NCBI GenBank assembly: GCA_963920705.1
Contig: OY987226.1
Location: forward strand, 16,990,501 to 17,054,500
Direction: 5' to 3'
From: Odiellus spinosus
Taxonomy: Eukaryota; Arthropoda; Arachnida; Opiliones; Phalangiidae
Length of the DNA stretch: 64,000 nucleotides
In this document: in pieces, positions 48,627 to 61,520 of the stretch
Position numbering within the stretch: position 1 is the stretch's first letter
Layout: every line of letters starts with the position of its first letter
Position numbers and translations under genes: made by a program
The notes under the pieces: generated by a model
Databases searched by the model: none
Seen by the model: the letters and a program-made list of their open reading frames with translations, nothing else
Told to the model about the DNA's origin: nothing

Positions 48627-51600
48627 ATGTCAAGAACTTTTGAAAACCTGACAATAAAATTGGGACTTTTAAATGTAATTCATTTTGGGAAAACTTTACT
48701 TGTTTCTTATACAAAATGATCAAAATGTTTAATCACGAATAAATTTAGTACTGGCCTTTAATAACTATTTCTAACGACACTGATGGGAAAACAGAAGGTT
48801 TACTCTACGATCTGTGGGTCTACGTGGCTCAATCTTTAGGACTCAGGTATGAAACATATAACGCCACTTCATGTTCAGTGGGACGATTGTTAAATAAAAA
48901 ATAATCTAAAAATAAATGAACTCAAAGGTGGACGGAATTTAACGTTAGTCATACTGAATTTGGCTACGAACTTTTAAAACATCTTCAAAATAAGGTAATT
49001 ATCTTTTTAGCGGATTTTTCTTTTCAATATTACATCAGTTGGTAACTGCAACTTTACCGATAAAAGGCAGTATACCCGGTGGCGAAATTAATCTTGCATT
49101 CGACAGAGTTTATTATTTTATAAGAGTCTATGTGTAATACAATTCATTAGATTACTGAAAGGAGTTTGTGAATTAAGTTTCTTTTGTTTGATTACAAAAC
49201 CCCTTTTTTCGCGGCCTCAAGGTAAGTTAGACCATTCCCATCTTTCCCAAGTACAGCAAAATGCGCGCCAATTGTCTGGAACTTGGATTAATTAATAGGT
49301 TCCCTAAGGATGGACAACAGAAGAACATTTCTTCAAAAAGGAAGCTAAACCAGTCGGCACGGAGTGTTTAGTATAAGCCCCCTGATGACTCCGGCAATTT
49401 CCGCTTGAAGAAAAGTATGTCCCTTATCTAAAATTCGTGTGAAATGACAGAAATTTGCGACGAAGCTAGTGGTCGATCGAGGATTGTGGTTTCTATGAAT
49501 TTTGAACTTTACGTGACTGCTACCTATCCTTAGGCACTATTAATTAATCCATGTCTAAAGCTATGGCGTTCTGAAAGCACCCATAAAAAAGGATGGCCAA
49601 AAAAATAAGGATATTTATTATTTTTTAATGATTTAAATCATATATAATATTTTGAATTTTGCTAGTCTGATCCGAACGTGGATGTTATTGTTATGCCTAT
49701 ATTCGCAAATGTGTCAAATCAAACCGAGGGCGTAATCTTCAGCAGCCCCTTCACTTACAGCTACACGCAATTAATTACCAATTTGAGAGGCCAATGTGAA
49801 GTCACCGCCTACGATGAGTTACTGCCACACATAACCATTCCGGTAAGAATCAGGGTAAAAGAGATTAAAAAAAAAAAAAAAAAAAAAATTCTAGACAAAA
49901 AATCATAATCGCCTTTAAGGGTTATCGATCAATGTAATTGGTCGATGGCTCTTATATGGGGAATGCCGGAGCTCCATTAATCCATACCTAAGTTTTCAAT
50001 TTATCTCTAGTTTAATAACTGTCTGTATTTTTTTAATTGATTCATTACGCATATTTAAACGATTTAAAAATAACTTGTTGTTAGGTTGCATTCTCACTAA
50101 CTCGAGTCTAACATACATGTCGAAGTACAACGCCATTTAGCCCGGGACCTATTTTCGAAATTAAATTTGGTTTCTAATTACTTGTGATTCCCTTTGTAAT
50201 CTCTTCAACATCCATTTAGACACGATTGGCAACGTTCGCATTGATACTCGCGACTTCACTAGTACTTTACATAAACGAAAGGAAAAATGGAGTAATAAAC
50301 TTTTTATTCACCATAACAACGGCATTAATTCGCCAACGTAAGTTTAGGAGTACTCGCGGTTCACGGGCAGTTTTAATAAAAATTAACCCTATATATGGTT
50401 TTTTGGGCGTAGCTTTATCTATTAATTCATCCAAAGCCTCCACTCGGATAGCGACTAGCTTTCTACTATTGGGTCTTTTTCCGCTGATTACGACGTTCTT
50501 AGCAGAAATGAATGCCCACTTAGTTTCGTGCACCGAAAAGGTTCCGGACAATGTAAAGGACCTTTTGGAGATGAACAGACCACCCGCCATATATGTACTC
50601 TCGCACGATTACCGTAACTTGTTGGTAAGATAATTCAACTAAAGCCGCGTTCATACTAAGCCTAGGAGTCGATTCAAACAAATTCGAAAAGTTCGCTGCG
50701 GTTGTGTGAAAGGGACACCTTATTTACTTGAATCGATTTCTCGAAACTGCTTTGGGAACCAGTTTAAAAAAAAACGATTTTTGAATATGATTTGTGAACT
50801 TCCTGGCGCTTAAACCTTGCTTAAACCAATTCCGAGCCATTTAAAAATCGGTTTGATTTAATCGATTCAAATCGGTTGGGATACGCTAGTGTGAACGTAG
50901 CTCAGCCAGCGCATTCTCGTTATTTTCTCATAAAAGGGAAGGGGGGGCCTATACCTAAATACGAATTACAAGAATTTCAAACTGAATTGATTAAGAAGTA
51001 ACTAGTGTTCAAAATATAGTCTGATAGTTTAAAAATTATTTGCTACTAAAAAATAGCAATTTGTAAATTCAGATAATATTTAAATGGATAATGTTTATCC
51101 GAAGACAAACCTTACAAGTTACTAGAATTAAAACGTATATTATATTGAATAAGAAAATTCAGATTTCTTAGAATACGTGTAAAATAACTGAAATATAATT
51201 CTAATTCACTTTTATTTCGAAAAAATATTTTTATCCGAACGTATAATTATCTCGATAATATTTTAGAATAAGTCCACTTTCGGATAAAAACAGATACGAG
51301 TATTATAAACCCAATTAAAAATCCAAATTATATGATGAATCAAATATTTAATTCGCACCCTTTTTTCGAAATTAGAAAAGGTCTTTCTATAAATTTGATT
51401 CTTTGACAGAAATCCCGGAATTCAATTGCCAAAACTTTAGTGGAGAGATTAATGAAAAATAACGGTCTATTGAAAACTCACACATATAACACTTTGGAAA
51501 TTGAACGAATATTTTTGGAAGAGAAACGAACTTTGATCATGAGCCACGTGCCATTCGTTACTAATTTGGCCCGGGAATGCAAAAAGTCCGAAGTAAATAA

Positions 51601-53165
51601 AGAAAAACTGCGTCGTTTAACACTAAGATTCGGGACCACACGATATTTCATGAGAGGTGTTTGCATTCCCATGAAAAAAGATCTTCCCAGGGAACTCGTC
51701 GACTCAATTAACACAAGGTAATGGTTCAATCATTATATAACGGAGCTACGAAACGACCGTTCAGTCAGAGGTCAATATATGAAGAGATACACCCAACCGA
51801 TCTTAATATTTTTGGTGTTGGGTCTCTAAATTAACTTTACTAGACAATTAAGACTTCATTGTTAAATATCGTCCATTAGACTTCGAGCTAAAAAGCTGTA
51901 CCATGAACGATTTGTCTTAAGCGGACGAGAAAAAGCTCAAGTTTTCCTTGTTTGCCATAAAAATCAGTCTTGAGAAAGCTAGAGAATAGTACACGCATTA
52001 GTTGCGTTCACCACTAAGCGCAACCATTTCTCTCATATTATTCGTCAATAAAAATCACTATTCCCGGGTCGGGGTCAGAACGATCAAAGCAAGGTTCGCT
52101 ATATAGAAGTTAATAGTCGGAAGTAGATTTACCTTAGTCATGACGAAAAAGATACTGTTTTGGACAAAAAAATCTATATTGAAAACTCGCCTTAAAGGGA
52201 GAATGCAACCTAACAATTGATTTTATATCTATTCCTTATCGTTTAAATAGGTCTAAATCCAACAGTAATAAAATTTACAAAGAAATATTAAACTATAATT
52301 TTTCATTTTCACAATCAAAATAATCAATTATTACGTTACGGTGTATATATTATCGATTTTAACCAGATTAATAACAAAAAATTGTGTAGTAAAATATGAT
52401 AAGTTAATGGAGATATCCTTAACTCCCCGTATAAGGACTAGCGACCTATGACATTGATCAAGGAGATCCTGCATTCCCCACATAAGAGCCATCGATCAAT
52501 GTCATTGGCTGCAAGTCCTTATATGGGGAGCTAAGGTGATCGCCATGAATACAGCTAAGTATATTTTCCGGGCAATTTTTGAATTTATTTATAGTTTAAT
52601 ATTGGTTTGTAATTTTTTTACTGTTGGATTAGGCCTGTTTAAACGATAAGGATTCGATAAAAAATAATTTTAGGTTGCATTCACCCTTTAAGACGGCGCC
52701 AGCCAAAAGCTATTTTTTTTTTTTTTTTTTTTTTTATTTTTTTTTTTTTGTGGAAAGGAAGCCTTCCACTAGTTCCATTATTTATTTCTGCTTGATTATA
52801 AAGTGCACAATTCAAGGAAGTAACAGACAAGATAGCTTTCACCCACCCCCTTACTCGCTTTGCCTGCCCTTTAATTGAAAAGATTGAACACATGCTTGCT
52901 TGGTTGACTACATTTGCCTTAATTTTTTCTCAGGATTTTGTTTTACAAAGACGTTGGATTATACGAAATAGCAGTTCGAAAAGTAATCCGAGAATCATCC
53001 AAATGTTTAGGACCGAACATTTTATCAGAGTCCGACGTCAAGACAACGTTGGAATCCATCAAATTGGTTGATGTCGCTAGTTTGTTCAAACTGTGGGGCA
53101 TTGGACTAATTTTGTCTACAGTGATTTTCGCCTTCGAGCGCTTACGGGGATGTCATTGGATTTGA
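48627..53165 (+). CDS. Divergent ionotropic receptor, gene 7 (8 exons, 419 aa)
   Basis: Exons: 48627-48674, 48749-48846, 48928-48994, 49666-49842, 50220-50337, 50413-50624, 51410-51717, 52934-53165; frame open, including in-frame open intron 5 (75 nt). Start MSRTFENLTIKLGL with an in-frame TAA 21 nt upstream, so this ATG is the first possible start in its exon. Exon 2 has one extra codon (NDTDGKTEG). Exon 4 is the long form (NVSNQTEGVIFSSPF, two adjacent sequons; Gln at the ligand-Arg position), then ITNLRGQCEVTAYDELLPH. Second membrane segment ARIATSF-like (STRIATSFLLLG), then FLAEMNAH where others have FLNEMNAN, and VPDNVKDLL. Exon 8 ends in a Phe-Glu-Arg sequence (FAFERLRG). Nearest relative is gene 8. 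No signal peptide. Confidence 0.8.
49284..49551. mobile_element. 268-bp MITE in intron 3 of gene 7
   Basis: Ends TGGATTAATTAATAG and CTATTAATTAATCCA are inverted, with further imperfect pairing (CCTAAGGAT). The flanks TGTCTGGA and TGTCTAAA look like a decayed 8-bp target duplication. Gene 8's intron 3 (near 57555) has the continuous uninterrupted sequence. Confidence 0.65.
49900..50107. mobile_element. Partial TTAA element (AGAATGCAACCTAAC family), intron 4 of gene 7
   Basis: Only the right part is recognisable: ATATGGGGAATGCCGGA-type interior, then AACTTGTTGTTAGGTTGCATTCTCACT-type end (about 50080-50107). The left end is degraded after an A run at 49868. Confidence 0.55.
52196..52687. mobile_element. 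492-bp TTAA element (AGAATGCAACCTAAC family), copy in intron 7 of gene 7
   Basis: Ends AGGGAGAATGCAACCTAACA and GGTTGCATTCACCCT with TTAA on both sides. Positions 52301-52404 inside it are not family sequence but a near-identical copy of gene 7's 3' flank (53223-53346) lacking about 19 bp. Gene 8's intron 7 lacks the element. Confidence 0.8.
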
Positions 53166-54516
53166 AGTATTAGGGAAAAGAAGATGGAATCAGAACTGTT
53201 TCGACTTATCTATCAACAAGTGTTTTCATTTTCACAATCAAAATAATCAATTATTACGTTACGCTTTAGTGGAATTTTGTCGGTGTATATATTATCGATT
53301 TTAACCAGATTAATAACAAAAAATTGTGTAGTAAAATATGATAAGTGAAATTATTTGTAAAAGAACTAAAATATTATCTTGAAAAGTTGTTTTGAACAGA
53401 TTCAAAACTATTTCAATATTTTTGGTTCAAGTATTGAAAAGAGATCTAAATCCCATTGAAAAGATGGTTTTTTGCATGAATTTATGACTTTCCCTTCCAA
53501 AGTTTTAATAATTGCAAAGTTAGGACTATTATAAATTATATTAGGGCGTGATGAAGCCATTATTGTCGAAATATTAAGGATATATGAATCAATATAATTA
53601 TCTTATTATTAATTAAAATACGGATACTTCAAGGCGGTTATTAGAAATATAGTCGGGAACCAACGAAGGACCACTTTCTAATTACCGCTATGAAGTATCC
53701 CTCTTTTAATTAATAAATAATATCATATTCAATTTATAAATAGAATTATCATTTTAAAGAATATCACGGCGTCACGTTTACAAGTTTTATATAAATTAAA
53801 ATTTGCCTAGAAGCGTATCTTCTAGATTAAAATAAGTTGAGTAATAGAAGGGTTTGTAGGCTATTTTCAAATTATTAAATAGATAGTGTGATTTTTCAAT
53901 TCTTTTCTTGTATTAATTAAACTCCCCTACAACTAATAATCAACGTACGTCCTTAAAGAAAATTTTTCAAAGACCTTAAGTACTTTTTACACAAATATGG
54001 CGTGTGTGAACGCCTATTTCATATGTAGGGTCATAAATAAAGTTACACCAAGAATTCGACATGGTCAATCCGATAATGATTTTGTAAAGTTTTTCAACAC
54101 TTACCGACTCTCGTTTAGCGTCCATCATCATGCAGATCTTAGTAAACTTCACGTGATCTCTAATTTCACTAAAATATAAAAAGTTCAACTTTAGAAAAGT
54201 TAATCTAGCGCTAAAATCTCAATTACAAAATCTCAGAAATATTTCATGCAAATTCAGATATATTAAATGGGTGAAGTTTAATTTTGCTCTTATGGGTCTA
54301 GGTACTTCCGACGTATTTTAAATATATAAATTTTAATTACTTGTGAAATCGTCCTCGCTGTAAGAATACAATTCGTTATAAAATTCTAATAACGTTTACT
54401 ATTTTATTCAACTTAATATTCTTCGATACAAGGCATTTTCTATTTAAGTATACCATTAATGAATTCACTAGTTAACGAACAACTTCAGTCTATATTAAAT
54501 TTAGTCTAAATTAATT

Positions 54517-55400
54517 CAAAGGGAAGATGAAGCGGAAAATCAAATCTCTTTTGTCGATTAGTCTACTAAAACAAGGATGAATATCCATAAAAATACAACC
54601 GAAAAATAATTACAACCATCTCTTTTTCGTTTAAAAACCCAGCAATAAATAGCTTTCCGCCTTTCCCACGAAAAATTAATTACATTTGTAAAATCTGTAC
54701 ACAAACTACGAGATTAGATAGCTGTCTACAACCTTTGGCAATGCTAAATAGTGCTTCGTAACATAATCACTTTAATGCAATCAAAGCTACAGGCATGCAC
54801 AATACTACGTGGAAATCTTCACGACACGAGTGTGCTGATTAAAATGTCACAGTGACCGAACTTCCTATATTTACAGTTTTTTCGACACCTTTCAATTAAA
54901 TCCTTTGTTTAATGCTCGGAATCGGATAATGATTATCTGTTATTCATATATTTTTCAGATTTTTATTTTCGAATTGATTGCTTGTGAAAAAACAAATGCA
55001 ATTCATAAATTTAGGTTGAAGTTAAATTTATAGGGTTTATCCGAGATTAACGTTTGGAGCTTTATCTATTAACAAGTACTCGAAGTTAAACGTATGACAA
55101 TGGATAAGAAAATTCTCACTCTTAGAATAGAAGAAATATATTTCAAATTTACTAAAAATGCAAAGAAAAATAAATAAAACCAAGCTTTTAGGTTTAAATA
55201 TTAATTATTTGTGAAGAAATGGATTTTTAAATTTTCTTATACAAACGTATAACTCTGATAATATTCTAGGACGAGTATGCCTACTTATTTTTTATTTTAT
55301 CTTCGTATAAATTAACTGCATTGATAGTCTAATTTTAAGCCAAAGGATAATATCTAATTTAAATTAATTAGATCTATCAAATCTACACAAATTCCGAGCA
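54517..55400. mobile_element. Degraded AGGGATGATGAA-family element
   Basis: The left end AGGGAAGATGAAGCGGAAAA resembles the element at 41497. The interior includes the ATCGGATAA...CTCTGATAATATTCTAG repeat. The right terminus is eroded, so the end coordinate is approximate. Confidence 0.55.
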
Positions 55401-55924
55401 CTTAATTTCCTTTTTTGTCCCCTTTCTATCCACCACAACACACTCCAGGTGTTTCCACCCGATGCTTCATTGAATTAACCCTAATTCCGACTACACCGAA
55501 ACTCTTATGACCCCGGTCACGACATTTTTTTGCGTTTTTCCGTCAGAATCCCTAATTATTTGAGGTATATGATTTTCAATGCTAGTAAAGAGCAGTGTTT
55601 CTATTATTTGGGGTTTTTTTCCTATAATTTTAGTGTCATCTCTCATATATTTTTTATAATTCGACTATGATAATTATCCACTATTATGTTATTTTATGTA
55701 AAATGATAAATAAAAACACGATTCTAAATACTAGTTTCGCCTTTGCGAATATCGATACCAAGATCGCGTGGTTCCTTCAATTATTTCTTTACGAACCGGC
55801 GGCAAAGAATAAACATTTATGGGTTTCAACAATCTGACAACGTTCGTATAAATACAAGGCCAATGTGAAGATCAATAACAACGGTAGAATTAATTATAGG
55901 TTAAAAATTTTCAAGAACAACAGC

Positions 55925-56650
55925 CTTGATAGCCATATAGAACGAGATAAATTGTATTCGGTACAACTCGTTATTTTAAGTTTGATTCGTAACTTATATG
56001 CCCAGACTATTGATCAATATTTGAGTTAGTCGTATCAATATTGCGGTTTAAAATCTCGCTTTGAGTAGATAAAAAAAGAAGAGAAATATGCAGAAAAGGC
56101 AACAGTTTAAGTCAAGTCTTTAAAGTTAAGTTATGAAATATTTCAAACTGAGAGTAGTAAGAGTTAATTCGTTAAAGTGGCAGTGAAGAGGAAATCATAT
56201 TTTTTCAAAGTAAAATATTCTAAGGAAAATCTAAATATTCGCGTGACGCACCTGTAGATTAAGGCACCAACTATAACACAGCACGAGTCGCGTGTACCGA
56301 ATATCGATCGAGGTAACGGAGTTATCATAATTTCAGAACTATTTTTGCAACCATTTCAAGCGTTACTGGGTCAAGTCAGTTACTGTCTATATATTAAAAA
56401 ATATAAAAATTAAATTTTCAATTCAAAATATTATTTTAAACAATTACTGTGGTAGAAGATTCACGTCGTCAAATTATTTTAAAATTAAGAGCACCAATTA
56501 ATCAATTTCGAAATTTATAACAGGATTTCGTGAGTTGGTTGTAAATTAAATCATTTCGTCAATTATTGTAAAATTTAGCGGGAATGTCAATCAGATTTTA
56601 TCCGTTCGCGAAAAATTATCCATTTCTTATTCGAGTTAGCGTCAAGAAGA
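55925..56650. repeat. Intergenic duplicate block upstream of gene 8
   Basis: About 700 bp, clearly similar to 62905-63835, with especially conserved words such as GAGTTAATTCGTTAAAGTGG and CGATCGAGGTAACGGAGTTA. It appears to be part of the tandem duplication unit of genes 7/8, not a gene of its own. Confidence 0.7.
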
Positions 56651-56966
56651 AATTTTAGACAGGAAAAATTATCGGGAAAACCGAGTTGGCGATGCAAATG
56701 ATATATATCGCATAAAAATGGCGCATAAACCATTAATTTAACTCTATTTTTAAGAAGCATCTCTTTCGGTTCAAGTGTCATTTCAAAGACGAACTATAGT
56801 CTCTTTCAAATAAATCTGAAATTAATTCGCAACTTATATATACTGTATATACTGTCTAATAATAATTATCGAAAATTCAAATAGCAGGAGACCACAGAAG
56901 GGTATTCTTAGATAAGACTTAATAACGAATCTTTACGTTTACACAAGCAACGTTGTCCTAACGAAG

Positions 56967-59900
56967 ATGTCCAAAACTTTTGAAAACCTGACCCTAAAAT
57001 TGGGACTTATAAATGTAATTAATTTTGGGAAATCTTTACCCTAATTGTTTCTTGTACAAAATGATTAATCACGAATAAATTTAGTTCTGGCCTTTAATAA
57101 CTATTTCTAACGACACTGATGGGAAAACAAAAGGTTTACTCTACGATCTGTGGGTCTACGTGGCTCAATCCATAGGGCTCAGGTATGAAAAATATAACGC
57201 CACTTCGTGTTCAGTAGGACGATTGTTCAATAAAAAATAATCTAAAATTAAATGAACTCAAAGGTGGACGGAATTTAAAGCCAGTCATACTGAATTTGAC
57301 TACAAACTTTTTAAATATCTTCAAAATAAGGTAATTATTTAAAGAGAATTTTTCATCGTGCATGGAAATTATATTAGGCCTATATCAGTTGGTAACTGCA
57401 CCTTTATCGATAAAGTTTCGATTGCGACGTTTTAGAGCTTTTGTGTTACATAATTATTTATATTACTAAAGAGAGTTTGTGAATTAAGATAAAACCTTTT
57501 TTTCGCAGCCTCTAGTTAAGTTAGACCATTCAGGTCTTTTCCAAATCCGCTTTAATTGTCTGCAAATATGGCGTCAAATAAATAAGGATATTTATTAATT
57601 TTTAATTATTTAAATGGTTTATAATATTTTGAATTTTGCTAGTCTGATCCAAACGTGGATGTTATTGTTATGCCTATATTCGCTAAAGAGTCGAATCATG
57701 TTGAGAGCGTGATCTTCAGCAGCCCCTTTGATTACAGCTACACAGATTTAATTACCAATTTGAGAGGGCAATGTGAAGTCACTGCCTACGATGAGTTACT
57801 GCCACACATAACCATTTCGGTAAGAGCTCTATCATGAATGTCTCGAACCCGAACCAGTTTTTTTTTCGTTTATGCTTGCATTCGTAGAAATATAGTGATC
57901 AATCGCCTAGGTAATTGTATTACAAGCCTGTAGCTTTGAATGTACTGTAGAAATTACCTAAGAGAGTACGTATTGAGCATCAATAAAGACTGCAATCAGT
58001 AACGTAATTGGCGTATTGATTTTACGAAAGTGGACCAAATTTTGTCAATAATTCTCAATTTTAACGCGCCCCCCACTCGAACATATATGTCAAAGTACAG
58101 CTCATTTTTCCCCCGGGCCTATTTTCGAAATTAATTATGGTATCTAATTACTTCTTATGCCCTTCTTTGTAATCTCTTGAACACCCATTTAGACACGATT
58201 GGCAACGTTCGCATTGATACTCGCGACTTCACTCGTACTTTACGTAAACGAAAGAACAAATGGACTAATAAACTATTTCTTCACCATAACAACGGCATTA
58301 ATTCGCCAACGTAAGTTTACGAGTACTCGCGATTCAGGGGCAGTTAGTACAAAAATTAACCTTCTAAATTGTTTTTTGGGCGTAGCTTTATCTATTAATT
58401 CATCCAAGGTCTCCGCTCGGATAGCCACTAGCTTTCTACTATTGGGGTTTTTTCCGCTGATTACGACGTACTTAGCAGAAATGAATGCACACTTGGTTTC
58501 GTGCACCGAAAAGGTTCCGGACAATATAGAGGACCTTTTGGAGATGAACAAACCATCCGCCATATCAGAACTCTCATACGATTATAGTAACTTGTTGGTA
58601 AGACAACTAAAGCCGCGTTCATACTAAGCCTATGAGTCGATTCAAACCAATTCAAAAAGTTTCGCCGCGGTTTTCTGAACGAGAAACCGTTTTTCTTGAT
58701 TTGATTTCTCGAAACTGCTTCGTGAACCTGTTTCAAACCGATTCGGCTCGAACAACCGAATGAAACTATATCAAATCGGTTTATGTAGATGATTAGTGAA
58801 CATGCTGGATTGCGAGCTATTTAAATATCGGTTTGATTTGATCGATTCAATCGATTGGGATACGTTAGTGTGAACGTAGCTTTAATTAGACATCGCATTA
58901 TCATGGTTTTCTAATAAAAGGGAAAAGGGTACTATACCTAAATACGAATTACAGGAATTTCATACCGAATTATGAAATAACGATTGTTCACATTTTTTTC
59001 TGATATTTAAAAAAACATTGGGACTAAAAAAATTGCAATTTGTAAATTCAAATAATATTTAAATGGATAGGGTTTATCCGAAGACAAACCTTTGAATTTT
59101 TATCTATTAACAAGTAACAAGTATTAAAACGTATATTATATTCAATAAGAAAATTCACATTTCTCAGAATTCGTGTAAAATAACTGAAATATATTTTTAA
59201 TTCAATTATAATTCGAAGAAAATTATTATTTTTCACGAAAATAGATTGAAAATTAATCTTTAATATTAAATTTATTGGCCTTATTGGTTAAATATAAATT
59301 AAATTAACTTATTTTTTTAAAAAGACTGATACTTCATGGTTTAACAACCTCAAAACTTTAATTTTTGGGGAGCTTTCGAGCACACACGCTCCTTTTCAAC
59401 CCAGCTAATACGCTGGGTTGAAAAGGAGCGTGTGTGCTCAAAAGCTCCCCAAAAATTAAAGTTTTGAGGTTGTTAAACCATGAAGAATCAGTCTTTTTAA
59501 AAAATAAGTTAATTTAAGATTGAAAATTATTTTATCCGAACGTATAACTCGGATAATCTTTTATAATATAGCCATTTTCGGATAAAACAGATACGAGCAG
59601 GCTTGGAAATAAGTAGTCAGGGCATTTATTTTAGTAGTCAAATGCCGTGACTACTAAAATTAAGAAAAATCAGGGGGGGGGTAACTAGTCAATTTGACTA
59701 GTGAAACATTTACCTCAATTCTAATATTCATCAAACCCAAAACGGGAAAAAACGAGATTATACACAAGTGAGAATTACGAGATGGGTAAAGCATTATATT
59801 AATACGGTCTTTCCTTCATGTTTCATACCCCTATTTTTACCCCCCAGTAGTCAGTGACTACTAAAATAAATAAGGAGAGGGGGCTCACTAGTCAGTCTGA

Positions 59901-61481
59901 CTACTAAATAAAATATCCTTATTTCCAAGCCTGGATACGAGTATTATAAACTCAATTAAAAATCAAATTTATATGATGAATCAAATATTTAATTCGCACC
60001 CTTTTTTCGAAATTAGTAAAGGTCTTTCTATAAATTTGTTTCTTTGACAGAATTCTCCGAATGCAATTGCCAAAACATTAGCGGAGAAATTAATGAAAAG
60101 TAACGGTCTATTGAAAACTCACACATATAACACTTTGGAAATTGAACGAATATTTTTGGAAGAGAAACGAACTTTGATCATGAGCCATTTGCCATTCCTT
60201 GCTAATTTGGCCAGGGAATGCAAAAAGTCTGAAGTAAATAAAGAAAAACTGCGTCGTTTAACACTAAGATTCGGGACCACACGATATTTCATGAGAGGTC
60301 TTTGCATTCCCATGAAAAAAGATCTTCCCAGTGAACTCGTCGACTCAATTAACACGAGGTAATGGTTTAATTATTATATAACGGAGCTACGAAACGACCC
60401 GCTCACTGTAGGAGGAGATACAACCAACAGATACGACTATCGTATGGTTCGTAAAAAATTCGGGGTTTGGTCTCCGATTTCCCTTTACTAGACAAGTAAG
60501 ACGTTTTTAAATATCGTGAATTAGACTTCGAGGGGGTTGCAAGCTAAAAAGCTGTACCATGAGGAGGAGAAAAGATCAGTGTTTTCCTAGCTTGCCATAA
60601 TAATCATTCTCGAGAAAGATACAGAATAGTACACGCATGGTAATAAAAAAATGTATGTTTATGAACACTAACAAAGTCTCAAAGATTCTTCTACTTCCCG
60701 CTTTTAGTCGCAGATGACAAAAACCCATACCATTAAGAACAACCCTTTCTTTCATATTATTCGTCTATAAAAATTAAATTAATATATTCCTAAGTCCACC
60801 CACTAATTTGGCAGCACGAACAAAGCAAGGTTCCTTATACCCCGTTAAGTAAACAAGTGGAATTAGATATCATAGCCTTTTTTTGGAAATTTAATTTAGT
60901 TTTTTTCGCGACTTTTTAATTTTTAATGGGAAACCGCAGATGAATACACGAAATATAACAAGCAATGCTTTGACAGCAAAGTAAAGCAATCAACGTTTTC
61001 GTCGTAAATGTAGAAATTTAGCATAGTCATGACGAAAAAGATCCTTCCTTGGCCAAAAAAATCTTTATTGAAAACGGCGTGAAACCGACTGGCGCGTGAT
61101 TTCGTGTATTCATTGGCGATTTCCCGCGAAATCGTTTTTTAGGTGGAAGGTTCCCTTCCACTAATTAAAGGGGGTTTACCTACTTCCCTTGTTTACTTCC
61201 GCTTTATAACAAAATACACAATTCAAGCAGATAGCAGATAATGTAGCTATCACCACTACCTTCCTCGCTTTACTTGTAGTGCCGGATTAAGGGGGAAGGG
61301 CGGCAAAGGGGGTACCTGCCCCGGGTGCCAAAATATGGGGGCGCCCAAGAACTCTGGCGATACCCAAATCCGTGCGATAATTTGGTTAAAATTTAGAAAA
61401 CTTGACATTACATTACCGGTCTATTTTTTAGCTTTTAAACTGCTTAAGCGTATACAGAGAACCTTTCCGAAGTCTTCGACA

Positions 61482-61520
<39 letters not shown>

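Larger units (their letters stand above)
53166..56966. other. Intergenic region between genes 7 and 8
   Basis: No coding signal. It contains an imperfect inverted repeat at about 53605-53710 (arms around ATACGGATACTTCAAGGCGG). A degraded copy of the AGGGATGATGAA element lies at about 54517-55400. A block at 55925-56650 recurs at the window's right end. The gene 8 proximal flank is at 56860-56966. Confidence 0.65.
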
